Notes: generated from the letters alone by a model not told the origin. Shown: positions 1 to 8,422, counted from the first letter of the stretch. The stretch: 64,000 bases of DNA from Fidelibacterota bacterium (GCA_021734255.1 JAIPJM010000002.1:1-64000); one strand, 5' to 3'. Numbers and translations are program-made.

Positions 1-67
1 TGAACAGGGTTACATTCATCTCGCCTCCGCTATTGTTGGGTTACAGAATGGCAGAGACACTCCTTAT

Positions 68-105
68 AGCCCTGCCCTCTAGTTGCGGGGCTATTCTATT
101 TTATT
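68..105 (+). terminator. Hairpin terminator, possibly bidirectional
   Basis: Arms AGCCCTGC (68-75) and GCGGGGCT (85-92) pair over 8 bp with one G-U, around a 9-nt loop. A T-rich tail at 93-105 follows on the + strand. It would end a + strand gene lying before the window. It also sits 3 bases past the stop of the minus-strand GAF-like gene, but that direction lacks a T tract. Confidence 0.6.
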
Positions 106-521
106 AAAGCCAGATATTCAATCGTTTTGGACAGGTATGCAAAAATAGTGCGAAACTGATTTTGTTGTCGTTCTGAGAGGACCACGGCCACCATATTGAC
201 CAGATTCTCGATGAAGGGTCGATAAGGTGAGAATTCCCGCTCACTGGATATTGTCAGGTGGAGCTTCCCATGGCTAATATCCCTGTAGGTCAGTGGAAAT
301 GTAAACTCAGAATAACTGGTTTCAGGAGCGCTCTGTTTTGATGACCCAAGGTCTGCAGTATCGAACTCAACCTTAGAAATACCAGGAACCTCGATCAGCC
401 CACTGCAAATAAGATCAGAGATCTGATCTGTCCCTTGCATACTTGTGATCATACCCTGCATAAGGGTGATCTGTCCCAATACCTGGGCAGAAAGTGATCC
501 TGCTTCAGTTTTTGGAGGCAT
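96..521 (-). CDS. GAF-like sensory fragment, kinase module missing
   Basis: This 141-residue protein looks like the GAF-type linker of MEDS-family sensor kinases. The stretch at about residues 72-125 (FPLTYRDISHGKL, then SPYRPFIENLVNMVAVVL) has the conserved spacing of such domains. In complete sensors this segment would run on into PAS and histidine-kinase modules; here the frame stops 15 residues later and a hairpin follows. The start overlaps the end of the upstream MEDS gene by 17 bp, so the two are almost certainly co-translated. I see no catalytic motif. It may be a stand-alone signalling partner of the MEDS protein or the remnant of a shortened kinase. The GAF assignment is by pattern only. 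Confidence 0.6.
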   Translation of the reverse strand: MPPKTEAGSLSAQVLGQITLMQGMITSMQGTDQISDLICSGLIEVPGISKVEFDTADLGSSKQSAPETSYSEFTFPLTYRDISHGKLHLTISSEREFSPYRPFIENLVNMVAVVLSERQQNQFRTIFAYLSKTIEYLALIK

Positions 522-1131
522 GCGCTAGATATGTTTCGGGTGGAATGTGAAAGGGATTATTCAGAATACTTCCATTAACAATTGTCTTCGGATGAACGCT
601 TAAAATGTTCATGAGGGTAGCACCATCGAGGGAATTAATGTTATACTGGCATACGGTCAACATGGGATGCTTTTCAAGCAGCATGGTGACTTTGGACTCG
701 TACTCCAGCAGCCTGTCCCCGCCCACAGCCTGCATGATATCAGCTGTCATCTCGCCAATGATCCGGGCAAAGGGAAATCCCAGTTCCTGAGTTTCTTGAT
801 AAAATGCCTTCAATTCCCCGATGGAGCGCTCGATATCGAAGACATTTTCCTTTAAGTAAGTTTCCCGAATACCTGCCAGGTTTAAGATCCCTTTTGCTCT
901 ACAGTCTGCATAAGAAATATTTTCTGCCAGGAAACGCTTCTCAATGAGATCATCATTCAAGCGGTCAGAAAAGCAGGCAATACGCTCGTCCCCATTTATA
1001 CCGCTTACCAGATAATCCAAGAGCGCTTTATCCTGTTCTTCATGATCAGAATAGAGCTGACAGATATGTGTTCCCGGTGGCACTTGTTCATTTACGATCC
1101 CCAAAGGTACCAGTTGATGATTGTGTTCCAT
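505..1131 (-). CDS. MEDS-domain sensory protein (DcmR-like)
   Basis: This is a 208-residue soluble protein. Residues 18-190 match the MEDS (methanogen/methylotroph DcmR sensory) fold: GTHICQLYSDHEEQ near the start, then LLDYLVSGINGDERIACFSD, and a later FPFARIIGEMTADIMQAVGG. MEDS domains are RecA-like sensory modules usually fused to kinases or DNA-binding domains, and some respond to small organic molecules. This copy stands alone and lacks both outputs. The start has AAGGA 8 bases upstream. The downstream GAF-like gene overlaps it, so the pair resembles a split sensor. It transcribes away from the receiver gene at 1579, and the shared upstream region carries a TGCA-N5-TGCA dyad at 1412. Confidence 0.75.
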   Translation of the reverse strand: MEHNHQLVPLGIVNEQVPPGTHICQLYSDHEEQDKALLDYLVSGINGDERIACFSDRLNDDLIEKRFLAENISYADCRAKGILNLAGIRETYLKENVFDIERSIGELKAFYQETQELGFPFARIIGEMTADIMQAVGGDRLLEYESKVTMLLEKHPMLTVCQYNINSLDGATLMNILSVHPKTIVNGSILNNPFHIPPETYLAHASKN

Positions 1132-1410
1132 CGCGATCCTTCCTCAATTACCAGAATACCAAATCAATTGCTGTGATGTTGGTCTCGTTTCATATTTCAT
1201 AATTTTCTAGAATTTAACAAAGATTGTTACTTATCCAAGTCATGCGGTAATTGACAAGATTCAGACACAGCCAAAACCCTGTGTGGTGTGTAGTGCTAAT
1301 AACTGTTCCCAGGCATCCTGGATCCGAGGGTACAGTGTTCGTGACAGAGCCAAATGAAATGGTGGGTTAGGTAACCTGGAAGACTGCTGGGTTTAGCTGT
1401 CCTGCTGATC

Positions 1411-1425
1411 ATGCATTTTTTGCAT
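1411..1425. promoter_or_regulatory. TGCA-N5-TGCA dyad (operator candidate)
   Basis: ATGCATTTTTTGCAT is a perfect palindrome with half-sites TGCA at 1412-1415 and 1421-1424. The same 13-bp spacing recurs at 7204, 7225, 7366, 8253 and 10584. It lies 155-167 bp before the receiver gene at 1579 and about 280 bp before the divergent MEDS gene. Confidence 0.6.
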
Positions 1426-1522
1426 GGTTGGATGCACTTTTATTCAATTCGTCGCCTTGATCATATGACGCCCTTAATTTGTATCTATATATTTCTTTGT
1501 GACTTACAGCCTTAATTCCGTG

Positions 1523-1542
1523 TTGGCATATATTTTGGGTAT
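1523..1542 (+). promoter_or_regulatory. YTGGCAT promoter-like element
   Basis: TTGGCAT at 1523-1529 is followed by TTTTGGG. The first half resembles the sigma-54 -24 element (TGGCAC), but the -12 GC is absent. It lies about 50 bp before the GTG start at 1579 and about 100 bp after the TGCA dyad. The same hexamer sits in the matching place before four other signalling genes. Confidence 0.4.
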
Positions 1543-1578
1543 ACTTATGCAGAAAACATGAAAATAAAGGAATAACAC

Positions 1579-1941
1579 GTGGAATATAATATCGATCGCA
1601 ACATACGAGAAAATGAAGAGGGGCTTATCCTCATCGTTGATACCAACCCTGAAACATCTCAGATGACATCGAATCTACTGAAGATCTATGGCTTTCAAAC
1701 GATAGCAACCGACAAATCCAGTGGTACCCACTCACTATGCCGGGACCTGCCCATATCAATTATCATTGCAGATAAGTTGATCAGTGGACTCAACGACATC
1801 AACTACAGTAGAAAGATCATGATCGATCATTTGCAGGAACGATTCATTGGCATTCCAAACGGCAATGAACGGGATGATCGTATGCAGGAGGAGATGGCAG
1901 ATATGCTGTCAGCGCTCTTGTCTGTAAACAGTTATAATTGA
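1579..1941 (+). CDS. Truncated response-regulator receiver-like protein
   Basis: The gene has a GTG start with AAAGGAA about 7 bases upstream and encodes 120 residues. Residues 16-65 resemble a receiver domain: LILIVDTNPETS for beta-1 and its acidic pocket, then a helix LLKIYGF, then ISIIIADKLISG where D would be the phosphorylatable aspartate. The usual second acidic residue after VD is replaced by T. After about residue 70 the protein departs from the fold: no conserved T/S of beta-4 and no K of beta-5 can be found. It is probably a degenerate or partner-binding receiver that is not phosphorylated in the normal way. It carries the same upstream dyad and YTGGCAT element as its kinase neighbours. 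Confidence 0.55.
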   Translation: MEYNIDRNIRENEEGLILIVDTNPETSQMTSNLLKIYGFQTIATDKSSGTHSLCRDLPISIIIADKLISGLNDINYSRKIMIDHLQERFIGIPNGNERDDRMQEEMADMLSALLSVNSYN

Positions 1942-2268
1942 ATCCATCAATTCCAGTCTTGCACTTTCCAGTTTACGCGATCATGGCCAATCAGGACTTA
2001 CTCCGAATGGCCCTCTGTTCTGAGGTCCAAAGAGCTGCAGGCATGGGTCTGATAAGTGTGCAATTTCTGAAATTGGGCCATGAAATTACTACATATCCGA
2101 ACACAATTGACCTTAAGGCAATATTTATAAGATATTAATTATTATTATTTTATATAGACATACAAGCGTTGGTATGGTTCTTTCATAATATGAAGTGTAA
2201 TAATTTGGTAATCAATGAACGAAGACCAGGAATCGCCCCTAAAACAGCAGGGATTCCAGGAGGTAAAG
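1942..2268. other. Intergenic, AT-rich, no gene supported
   Basis: An open frame of 66 codons begins at a TTG overlapping the previous stop. It lacks a ribosome site and shows no recognisable domain. Bases 2131-2160 are nearly pure A+T. The last 12 bases hold AGGAGG (2258-2263), the ribosome site for the next gene. Confidence 0.5.
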
Positions 2269-2829
2269 ATGAAGCAACGAGTCCTGAATATTCTGATCCT
2301 TTCTACCATCCTTTTCACAGGAAGCGCTCTCGCTAATGACGCCAATAATTGTATGAATATACTTCCCAAAGGGATCTACTCGGAACTCAGCAAGATCGGA
2401 TGGTTTGCAGAATACGAGTTATGCACTGAGGTCAACCCCATGTATCAACGCGGAGATTTCAATGGGGATGGTGCAATAGATTTTGCCGTTCAAATTCGTG
2501 CAAAAAAGACTGGGAAACGCGGTATTCTCATTATGCATGCCAATGATTCCTTTCTGCACGTCATTGGAGCTGGTGTAAAAATGGGTGATCTTGGGGACAA
2601 TTTTGATTGGTTGAACCAGTGGAAGATAGACTCGTATACCGTGCGCCGTTCACGTTATGGGTCTTCGGTGGAAGCCCTGGTATTGAATCACCCAACACAC
2701 CCGGGCACACTTGTGTTCTGGGATGGCAAAGGCTACATCGCCCATGAGCTGGAAGCCTATTATTACTATTCCGACTCAATCCATATCACACAATCCCTGG
2801 ATTCGGATTTAGCGGCTAACTTACCTTAG
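2269..2829 (+). CDS. Secreted protein with an FG-GAP-like calcium loop
   Basis: The start at 2269 is chosen because AGGAGG lies 5 bases before it and translation then begins with a signal peptide (MKQRVLNILILSTILF, cleavage near GSALA). The earlier in-frame ATG at 2215 would bury that signal. The 186-residue precursor holds RGDFNGDGAIDFAVQI, a DxNxDGxxD calcium loop as in FG-GAP and integrin-type repeats, though only one repeat is visible. Two cysteines lie in the N-terminal third (NNC and YELC). The family is not recognised, and the likely location is the periplasm or cell surface. It stands alone on the + strand and ends at a bidirectional terminator. Confidence 0.7.
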   Translation: MKQRVLNILILSTILFTGSALANDANNCMNILPKGIYSELSKIGWFAEYELCTEVNPMYQRGDFNGDGAIDFAVQIRAKKTGKRGILIMHANDSFLHVIGAGVKMGDLGDNFDWLNQWKIDSYTVRRSRYGSSVEALVLNHPTHPGTLVFWDGKGYIAHELEAYYYYSDSIHITQSLDSDLAANLP

Positions 2830-2951
2830 GATCCGATCTTACTCTGTGCCTGCCCCTATACACCTCCCAACATCGTCTATAAGAGGCAGGCTCCAGAGGT
2901 CCGGCATTCAGACTTACTCCCTTTCCCAAAACATACGCTGAGACTGAAAAG

Positions 2952-2981
2952 AGCAAGCCCCATGCTGAGATGGGGCTTGCT
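2952..2981. terminator. Bidirectional intrinsic terminator
   Basis: A perfect 12-bp stem pairs 2952-2963 with 2970-2981 around the loop GCTGAG. A T6 run at 2992-2997 follows on the + strand, and CTTTTC follows on the minus strand. It separates the convergent genes ending at 2829 and 3009. Confidence 0.85.
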
Positions 2982-3008
2982 TGTGCTCATCTTTTTTAGT
3001 GTCAGGAT

Positions 3009-4355
3009 CTAGATATCATACTTCTCCAGACGATTATAAAGCGTACGCAGGCTGATCCCAAGCACACGTGCTACCTGGGATTTATTACCCCCCAATTCGT
3101 GATAAGCTTTCAGGATATGTTCCCTTTCAATCTCCTCAAGGGGTAGGATATCTGACTCTCCCTGATAACTATTGTCGATATTTTCGCTCACCTGTAGAAT
3201 CTCGGGCGGCAGTTTTTCAATTTTAAGATCCTTACCACCGGATAGGAGCAAGACCCGTTCTAAGGCATTTTGCAGTTCCCTCACATTGCCCGGCCAACTA
3301 TAATTCATGAGCCTTTGAATAAATTCAGACTCACTATCATACCTGACACCTTCCAAACCCTTTTTCGTACAGACGTATTCAACCAGTTTGGGAATATCTG
3401 ATTTCCGCTTGCTTAAGGGTGGCACATCTATGATGAACGGACTGAGCCGATAAAACAGATCTTCTCTAAAGCTACCAGATCCCACCATACTCTTTAAGTC
3501 CCGATTTGTGGAGGTGAGGACGCGGAAATCCGATTCCAATTCCTTGTGTCCACCCACTCTTCGAAATTGCCCGGATTCTAAGGTTCTGAGTAGCTTGGCC
3601 TGAAGTCTCTCATCCATCTCCCCAATTTCGTCAAGCAGGATCGTCCCTTTATTGGCGACTTCAAAAAGACCGTATTTTCTTGCATTTGCTCCGGAAAAGG
3701 CGCCTCGTTCATGTCCGAATAATTCACTTTCCAGGAGGTCGTGCGGTATTGCCGCACAATTGATGGCCACAAAGGGATGATCTTTCCTTTTCCCCTTTTC
3801 ATGAATGGATCTGGCAACGAGTTCCTTACCGGTACCCGTTTTACCAGTGATCAGGACAGCGATATCCGATTGGCTCACTTGCTCAATATCAGATTTAACT
3901 TTTCGAATACCAGACGAATTACCGATAATGACGGTAGATTCGCTTCCAGAGATCGCCTGACGCAAGGCTTTATTGTTAAGCCTGATCTTGTAAACATTGT
4001 GGATCTTTTTGGCGATCTTTAATAGTTCTTCGTTTGAGACTGGTTTCACCAGATATTCATCTGCACCCGTCTTAATGGCTTCCACAGCGGTCTCAATAGA
4101 CGAGTACCCGGTGAATAGTACGATATACGTATCTTCAGATTTTTTCCTTATCTCTGTTGTAAGATCAAGACCTGTCATGGACGGCATCATGATATCTGAA
4201 AATATCAGTTCATAGGAGGCATCATTGAACATCTGCAGTGCTTCCTTGCCATCCTGAGCCGTATCAACGTCATATCCCTCCGAAGTAAGCACCTTCTTAA
4301 GACCTTTACGAATCCCTTCTTCATCGTCTACAATCAGGATTTTATAATCTTCCAC
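3009..4355 (-). CDS. Sigma-54-dependent response regulator (NtrC family)
   Basis: This is a 448-residue activator with three modules. The receiver (about 5-118) has VDDEE at the acidic pocket, phospho-acceptor D in FSDIMMPSMTG and K in LVKPVS. The AAA+ domain (about 145-370) has Walker A GKTGTGKE, Walker B ILLDEIGEM and the sigma-54 loop GAFSGA in place of the common GAFTGA. A Fis-type helix-turn-helix (about 405-446) contains GGNKSQVARVLGISLRTLY. Such proteins bind enhancer sites 100-200 bp upstream and remodel sigma-54 polymerase by ATP hydrolysis. The gene lies 17 bp after the hybrid kinase, its probable cognate sensor. It is also the best local candidate to bind the TGCA-N5-TGCA dyads, though that is inference. 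Confidence 0.95.
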   Translation of the reverse strand: MEDYKILIVDDEEGIRKGLKKVLTSEGYDVDTAQDGKEALQMFNDASYELIFSDIMMPSMTGLDLTTEIRKKSEDTYIVLFTGYSSIETAVEAIKTGADEYLVKPVSNEELLKIAKKIHNVYKIRLNNKALRQAISGSESTVIIGNSSGIRKVKSDIEQVSQSDIAVLITGKTGTGKELVARSIHEKGKRKDHPFVAINCAAIPHDLLESELFGHERGAFSGANARKYGLFEVANKGTILLDEIGEMDERLQAKLLRTLESGQFRRVGGHKELESDFRVLTSTNRDLKSMVGSGSFREDLFYRLSPFIIDVPPLSKRKSDIPKLVEYVCTKKGLEGVRYDSESEFIQRLMNYSWPGNVRELQNALERVLLLSGGKDLKIEKLPPEILQVSENIDNSYQGESDILPLEEIEREHILKAYHELGGNKSQVARVLGISLRTLYNRLEKYDI

Positions 4356-4372
4356 AATATACCTCCGACCTA

Positions 4373-7054
4373 TTATTTAGGTTCATCATCTTGATTGCTC
4401 ATCGCCAGGTTTACCTTAATAAGCAATTGATCCTTATCCCACGGTTTTCTTAAATAACTGGTATTTGGTAGTTTATCTATGCTCTCTTCCACATCAAGTT
4501 CAATGTTCCCACTACTGATGATGATGTGGGTATCGATCTCTTTTTTACGAACGACCTCGATGAATTCGAGTCCTGACATTCCTGGCAGCGCGAGATCACA
4601 AATGATCAGATCAAAAACCGTGTGGTCTTTCAATAAAATATCCAATGCCTCTTCAGCGGTTTCGTACGCCTGGATCTTATGACCCTTCCTGACTAATATT
4701 TTCTCAGCAGCAGACCTTATTATTTCTTCATCGTCGATGAATAGAATGTTCAAGTCAGTCCTGTCCACCAAGTCCTCCATTTCAGTTTGTCCGTCTTCTT
4801 CTTTTTCTTCGCCCTCCGTAATTGGGAATAGAACATGAAAACAAGTTCCTCTATCCAACTCCGTGTCGACCCTTATTGCACCGCCCATATCTGTGATCAT
4901 ACCGTAGGCTACAGACAATCCCAGACCGGTACCCTGACCTGATGATCTCTTTGTAAAAAATGGATCGTACATGTGTTTGGCTGTTTCTTCATCCATGCCC
5001 TGGCCGGTGTCACAGATCTTCAACTCCAGGTAATCATTCCCTGCTGGTACTTCAAATAACTCCAGCGCTTTTGCGTCGGCATAATCGTAATGGATTCTCA
5101 GGATCTTATCTCTACCCTCAATATCCTCCATTGCCTGCACAGCATTCTCGCAGAGGCACAACACTATTTGATCAATGTAAGTGGGATCACACTGGATCAT
5201 CTTAACCTCTTTGTTGATCGACTGTTCAATTTTTATGGCTTTTGGAGCTGTGGCGCTGATCAGTTTCAGTACTTCGCTAATAATTGCCTGACTACGTACC
5301 CGCTGGATTTGTGGTTTGTTATGTCGGCTAAATGTTAATATCTGTCTTACCAACTGGGAGGCACGCTCCCTTACCTTTTCTATTTGCAGGTAATTCTCAT
5401 ATAGCTCATCATCCTCAGATAGATATCCTTTCATGAGCCCCAGGTTCAAACTTTGCACCTGCAGAATATTATTGAATTCATGGCCAATGCCACCAGCCAA
5501 ACGCCCGATCGCCTCTAATCTTTGAGATTGATGCAGCTGATTGGTCAGCTCAGCTTGTTTTTCTTCCAGCAAAGCCCGCTCAGTCTCATCCCGGGACACT
5601 GCGATAATACCACGCACCTTGCCTTTATTATCGAGCATGGGTGTATACTTGACCCTGAGCAGCCTTCTGCCCTTCTGCGGAAGGGTGACCCATTCACTGA
5701 AGTTCACAACGTTTCCCTCACGGCAGCTGATCAATTTTTGCTCAATGGAGTCAAAAGTTTCTATGCCGAGAACTTCCCTCAGTGATTTTCCAGCCAAATT
5801 CTCGCCTTCCCTATTGAATGCTTTATTATAGGCTGTATTGGTACTCTCATACTTAAAATCTAACGATATAAGCGTGATGATATCATCCGATTGTTCAACC
5901 AACTCAGCAATGAGCGTTTTCTGTTCTTCTGTAACTTTCCGCTCGGTAATATCCGTACCCGTCGACAGTATTGTCACCAATTCTTCATTCGTGTTCTTGT
6001 GTGCTGAGCTCCGCCATTCAATAATTCGCAGGTCACCACTTTTTGTAAGCACTGGAGATTCAGTTATGATAGGTTCATCCTCGCCGGATTCCATCACGTC
6101 TTTTAATGATTGTCTCACTGCGTTCTGTTTATAGCCCGGGATACAGGTAGTAATCCAGTCCTTACCGATTAGATCACTTGTCGGGTAACCCAGAAGTTTT
6201 GATCCAGACGTATTTATCTTTCTAACCTTGCCAGTCCCATCCAGCAACAGGATGATCTCTGACGCCAGATCAAAATACTGCTCCAGTTCCTGTTTCTGTG
6301 TTTTAAGCTCATCCTCAATCCGAACGAGTTTAGAGATGTCAGTTGCACAGATAAGTACAGCATCTTTCTGCTGATAGCTAACCGGAATAATTATTTCTTG
6401 AACTGGGTATTTCTCTCCAGCAGCATTTTTATAATTATGTCGCTCCCAGAGACGATCGCGTGAACCTGAAAATAGCGTCTTGATCGAACGCTTAAGTTTT
6501 TCCTCGTAGCTCTCATCGCGGATTTCCCGTACGTGCAATCCAACTATCCCGCCCCCTTGATTGGCCTGCTGCGCCGCGCTGTTATTAAAGAGGTAGATCA
6601 AATCTTGAATATCAACAATGTACAACTCAATGGGTATCTTACCAATTATGCCTGCGAATGCCTCCAATTCTAAGGCCATATCACCTGATGTAGTCAGGTG
6701 CTCTTTAATGGCCAGATAATGACTTATCTGGTTCTTGTTATCTCTGACAGGAATGATCTGGGCACTTTCAGTGTAGAGCTCACCATCTTTCTTTTTATTT
6801 TGAAAAAGTCCATGCCACACGTTTCCAGAGGTGATGGTCTCCCACATATCCTTGTAGAAGTCTTTCGATTGGCGACCTGATTGGAGCATCCGGGCGTTTG
6901 CCCCCAGTAATTCTGATTCAGAATATCCTGTAAGTTCCACAAATTTGGGATTCACATATTCTATGCTCCCCTCAGAATCCGTAATCATAATGGAAGCTGT
7001 ACTATTCTGGAGTATGAGGTCCAGGATCTGGCTGTTGGCTTTGATATCATCCAT
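4373..7054 (-). CDS. Hybrid histidine kinase, four PAS domains and a receiver
   Basis: The 893-residue protein has no membrane segment and is therefore a cytoplasmic sensor. Four PAS-like domains occupy roughly 10-120, 130-245, 255-375 and 385-500. The first opens with ITDSEGSIEYVNPKFVELTGYSE. A HisKA domain follows with the H-box GGIGHEFNN. The ATPase domain has N-box LCENAVQAM, G1 DTGQGMDEET and the GTGLGLSV loop. A C-terminal receiver has IDDEE, phospho-Asp in ICDLALPGMSG and K in LRKPW. It leads an operon with the NtrC-type regulator. Upstream lie two TGCA-N5-TGCA dyads 21 bp apart and a TTGGCAT element. The ligand is unknown. Confidence 0.93.
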   Translation of the reverse strand: MDDIKANSQILDLILQNSTASIMITDSEGSIEYVNPKFVELTGYSESELLGANARMLQSGRQSKDFYKDMWETITSGNVWHGLFQNKKKDGELYTESAQIIPVRDNKNQISHYLAIKEHLTTSGDMALELEAFAGIIGKIPIELYIVDIQDLIYLFNNSAAQQANQGGGIVGLHVREIRDESYEEKLKRSIKTLFSGSRDRLWERHNYKNAAGEKYPVQEIIIPVSYQQKDAVLICATDISKLVRIEDELKTQKQELEQYFDLASEIILLLDGTGKVRKINTSGSKLLGYPTSDLIGKDWITTCIPGYKQNAVRQSLKDVMESGEDEPIITESPVLTKSGDLRIIEWRSSAHKNTNEELVTILSTGTDITERKVTEEQKTLIAELVEQSDDIITLISLDFKYESTNTAYNKAFNREGENLAGKSLREVLGIETFDSIEQKLISCREGNVVNFSEWVTLPQKGRRLLRVKYTPMLDNKGKVRGIIAVSRDETERALLEEKQAELTNQLHQSQRLEAIGRLAGGIGHEFNNILQVQSLNLGLMKGYLSEDDELYENYLQIEKVRERASQLVRQILTFSRHNKPQIQRVRSQAIISEVLKLISATAPKAIKIEQSINKEVKMIQCDPTYIDQIVLCLCENAVQAMEDIEGRDKILRIHYDYADAKALELFEVPAGNDYLELKICDTGQGMDEETAKHMYDPFFTKRSSGQGTGLGLSVAYGMITDMGGAIRVDTELDRGTCFHVLFPITEGEEKEEDGQTEMEDLVDRTDLNILFIDDEEIIRSAAEKILVRKGHKIQAYETAEEALDILLKDHTVFDLIICDLALPGMSGLEFIEVVRKKEIDTHIIISSGNIELDVEESIDKLPNTSYLRKPWDKDQLLIKVNLAMSNQDDEPK

Positions 7055-7109
7055 GTTAGGCTCTTTCAGGTCTTCATCTAATTAATTTCTGGTGTTCATC
7101 CTCTGCATT

Positions 7110-7129
7110 ATCTACAAGCATGATGCCAA
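7110..7129 (-). promoter_or_regulatory. YTGGCAT promoter-like element for the kinase operon
   Basis: On the minus strand TTGGCAT (7129-7123) is followed by CATGCTTGTA. This is the closest local match to a sigma-54 -24/-12 promoter (TGGCAC, N5, TTGC), with T replacing the final C. It lies about 70 bp before the kinase start and 75-96 bp from the tandem dyads. Confidence 0.45.
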
Positions 7130-7203
7130 GCCACATTCAATCGTTATCTACTAGTATATATTAGTGTTAAGGTCGTCTTACCTTAGGTTATAATAATCCT
7201 TTT

Positions 7204-7237
7204 TGCAGATTATGCAAGGCGTTTTGCATAATTTGCA
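7204..7237. promoter_or_regulatory. Tandem TGCA-N5-TGCA dyads
   Basis: Two dyads lie at 7204-7216 (spacer GATTA) and 7225-7237 (spacer TAATT). They sit in repeated frames that both begin TTTTGCA and end TGCA-GG. The starts are exactly 21 bp apart, which is two helical turns, so two dimers would sit on the same DNA face. They are 150-183 bp before the hybrid kinase start. Confidence 0.65.
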
Positions 7238-7365
7238 TGGTCTCGCTCCGACGTAGTGATCAAGCGACCAGTACCCACCAATCACATCAGATCAATCACT
7301 ATTTCCGCCTCCAGCACCTCCTGTATTAATGGCGGGAATGGTATGAATAATATTCAAACCCGGCA

Positions 7366-7378
7366 TGCATATCGTGCA
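7366..7378. promoter_or_regulatory. TGCA-N5-TGCA dyad
   Basis: The half-sites TGCA (7366-7369 and 7375-7378) flank the spacer TATCG. The spacer is identical to that of the dyad at 10584, and the match continues into A-A/T-A. It lies about 77 bp before CTGGCAT at 7455 and about 220 bp before the secreted-protein gene at 7600. Confidence 0.55.
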
Positions 7379-7454
7379 AAACGGTGAGTTCTCGATCGAC
7401 TGTCACACTAATATATCTATATGTTTATATTAATGTTATATCTCATTCATCAAA

Positions 7455-7461
7455 CTGGCAT
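7455..7461 (+). promoter_or_regulatory. CTGGCAT promoter-like element
   Basis: This is the same heptamer as before the other signalling genes, here on the + strand between the dyad at 7366 and the gene starting at 7600. No -12 GC is found 10 bases on. The distance to the start (about 140 bp) is longer than for its siblings. Confidence 0.3.
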
Positions 7462-7599
7462 GATTATCTCCATAGTATGTTGTAGAGATGATGATATGAA
7501 AATCCTTGCCATCAGCATACATGACCACTCACTGAAACGCTTCAGTTATGATCCAATACCATGTCTCTTGGGTTCACCCTGGGTAAGCGAGCGTGCAGC

Positions 7600-8094
7600 A
7601 TGCTGAGACGACTGGTCATATTGTCCTTCTTACCCATTATGCTCCTGGGCCAATTCTTCTCCTACCTTCCGTTTGAATATCAAAGCGAGGACACGGTGAG
7701 CTCGCGCGTTGTGCTTCTGTCCAACGATACGCTCTATTTTTCATTCATCAGGTTTGACGACGAATATGTATATGGTCATGATATAGCTGAACAGGTTGAC
7801 CACATCCTTGATTGGGATGAGGTCCTTGTCATCGAATTCAATCTCGACATTTCCCTCGGTGATTTCAGTACACCAATCGTAGCCAAGGACTTGTTGGTTA
7901 CAAATAATGGTGAGCGCATCGCTTGCGCAGTCCTGGAAATAAGTAGTCTGAAGGCAACATTTGTTCGATCTAATTCGCGTAGGAAAGAACAACTGGATGT
8001 TCGTAAAGTGGATAATCTAGCGCTCTTCAATAATACACGACCAAATCCCTATGCTACTCCACCGCCAGCCTTAGCAGAACAGCTGGGTGGATAA
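7600..8094 (+). CDS. Small exported protein of unknown function
   Basis: I do not recognise the family. The start at 7600 is chosen because it puts a hydrophobic export signal (MLRRLVILSFLPIMLLGQF) at the N-terminus. An upstream in-frame ATG at 7561 has no ribosome site and would add 13 residues before it. The mature part (about 140 residues) is rich in V, L, D and F and looks mostly beta. A proline-rich tail (NPYATPPPALAEQ) ends it. It lies between two kinase genes, with the TGCA dyad and YTGGCAT element upstream, so it is probably co-regulated with them. A periplasmic or lipid-exposed sensor partner is possible but unproven. Confidence 0.6.
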   Translation: MLRRLVILSFLPIMLLGQFFSYLPFEYQSEDTVSSRVVLLSNDTLYFSFIRFDDEYVYGHDIAEQVDHILDWDEVLVIEFNLDISLGDFSTPIVAKDLLVTNNGERIACAVLEISSLKATFVRSNSRRKEQLDVRKVDNLALFNNTRPNPYATPPPALAEQLGG

Positions 8095-8187
8095 GCTCCG
8101 TCACATCCCACACGCCACGTATTTAGTCCCAGATCTCACACTTCCGATTCTCCTCCTGGGTAGCCTGGAATGAATTGCAGAACTTCC

Positions 8188-8265
8188 TGCACGTATTACA
8201 GTGAAATATCTGCAAATGAGTTTTGCGCTATGCATATTTTTCAAACCAAGCATGCATTATATGCA
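8188..8265. promoter_or_regulatory. Ladder of TGCA-type dyads
   Basis: The ladder has a perfect TGCA-N5-TGCA at 8253-8265 and near-perfect copies at 8231-8243 (second half TTCA) and 8188-8200 (second half TACA). A lone half-site lies at 8211. Steps are 23, 20 and 22 bp, close to two helical turns each. The array lies 158-235 bp before the PAS kinase. Confidence 0.5.
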
Positions 8266-8352
8266 TTTTCTACAGTCCTGGCCCGCATGTATTATTTTAT
8301 AATTAATTATTATTATTGATTTTGGATGCCTTTTTGGGATAGCGGTACACAA

Positions 8353-8371
8353 TTGGCATTTTAAGGATGTG
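8353..8371 (+). promoter_or_regulatory. TTGGCAT promoter-like element
   Basis: TTGGCAT at 8353-8359 is 70 bp before the kinase start and 88 bp after the last dyad. AAGGATG occupies the -12 region, so a canonical sigma-54 GC is missing. Confidence 0.35.
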
Positions 8372-8422
8372 AAAAGCTGACAAATAAAGCAAAAAACCCT
8401 CATTGTTAGCCAGGAGTATATT

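Larger units (their letters stand above)
8095..8422. other. Regulatory intergenic region before the PAS kinase
   Basis: No coding frame is supported. The region holds a ladder of TGCA-type sites (8188-8265), a long A/T stretch (8291-8325) and TTGGCAT (8353-8359). A ribosome site, CAGGAG (8409-8414), precedes the ATG at 8423. Confidence 0.55.

Noticed and set aside
1938-2138. 66-codon ORF overlapping the truncated receiver's stop
   Set aside because: Starts at TTG without a ribosome site and shows no domain. It may be a leftover of a longer receiver, but I cannot align it.
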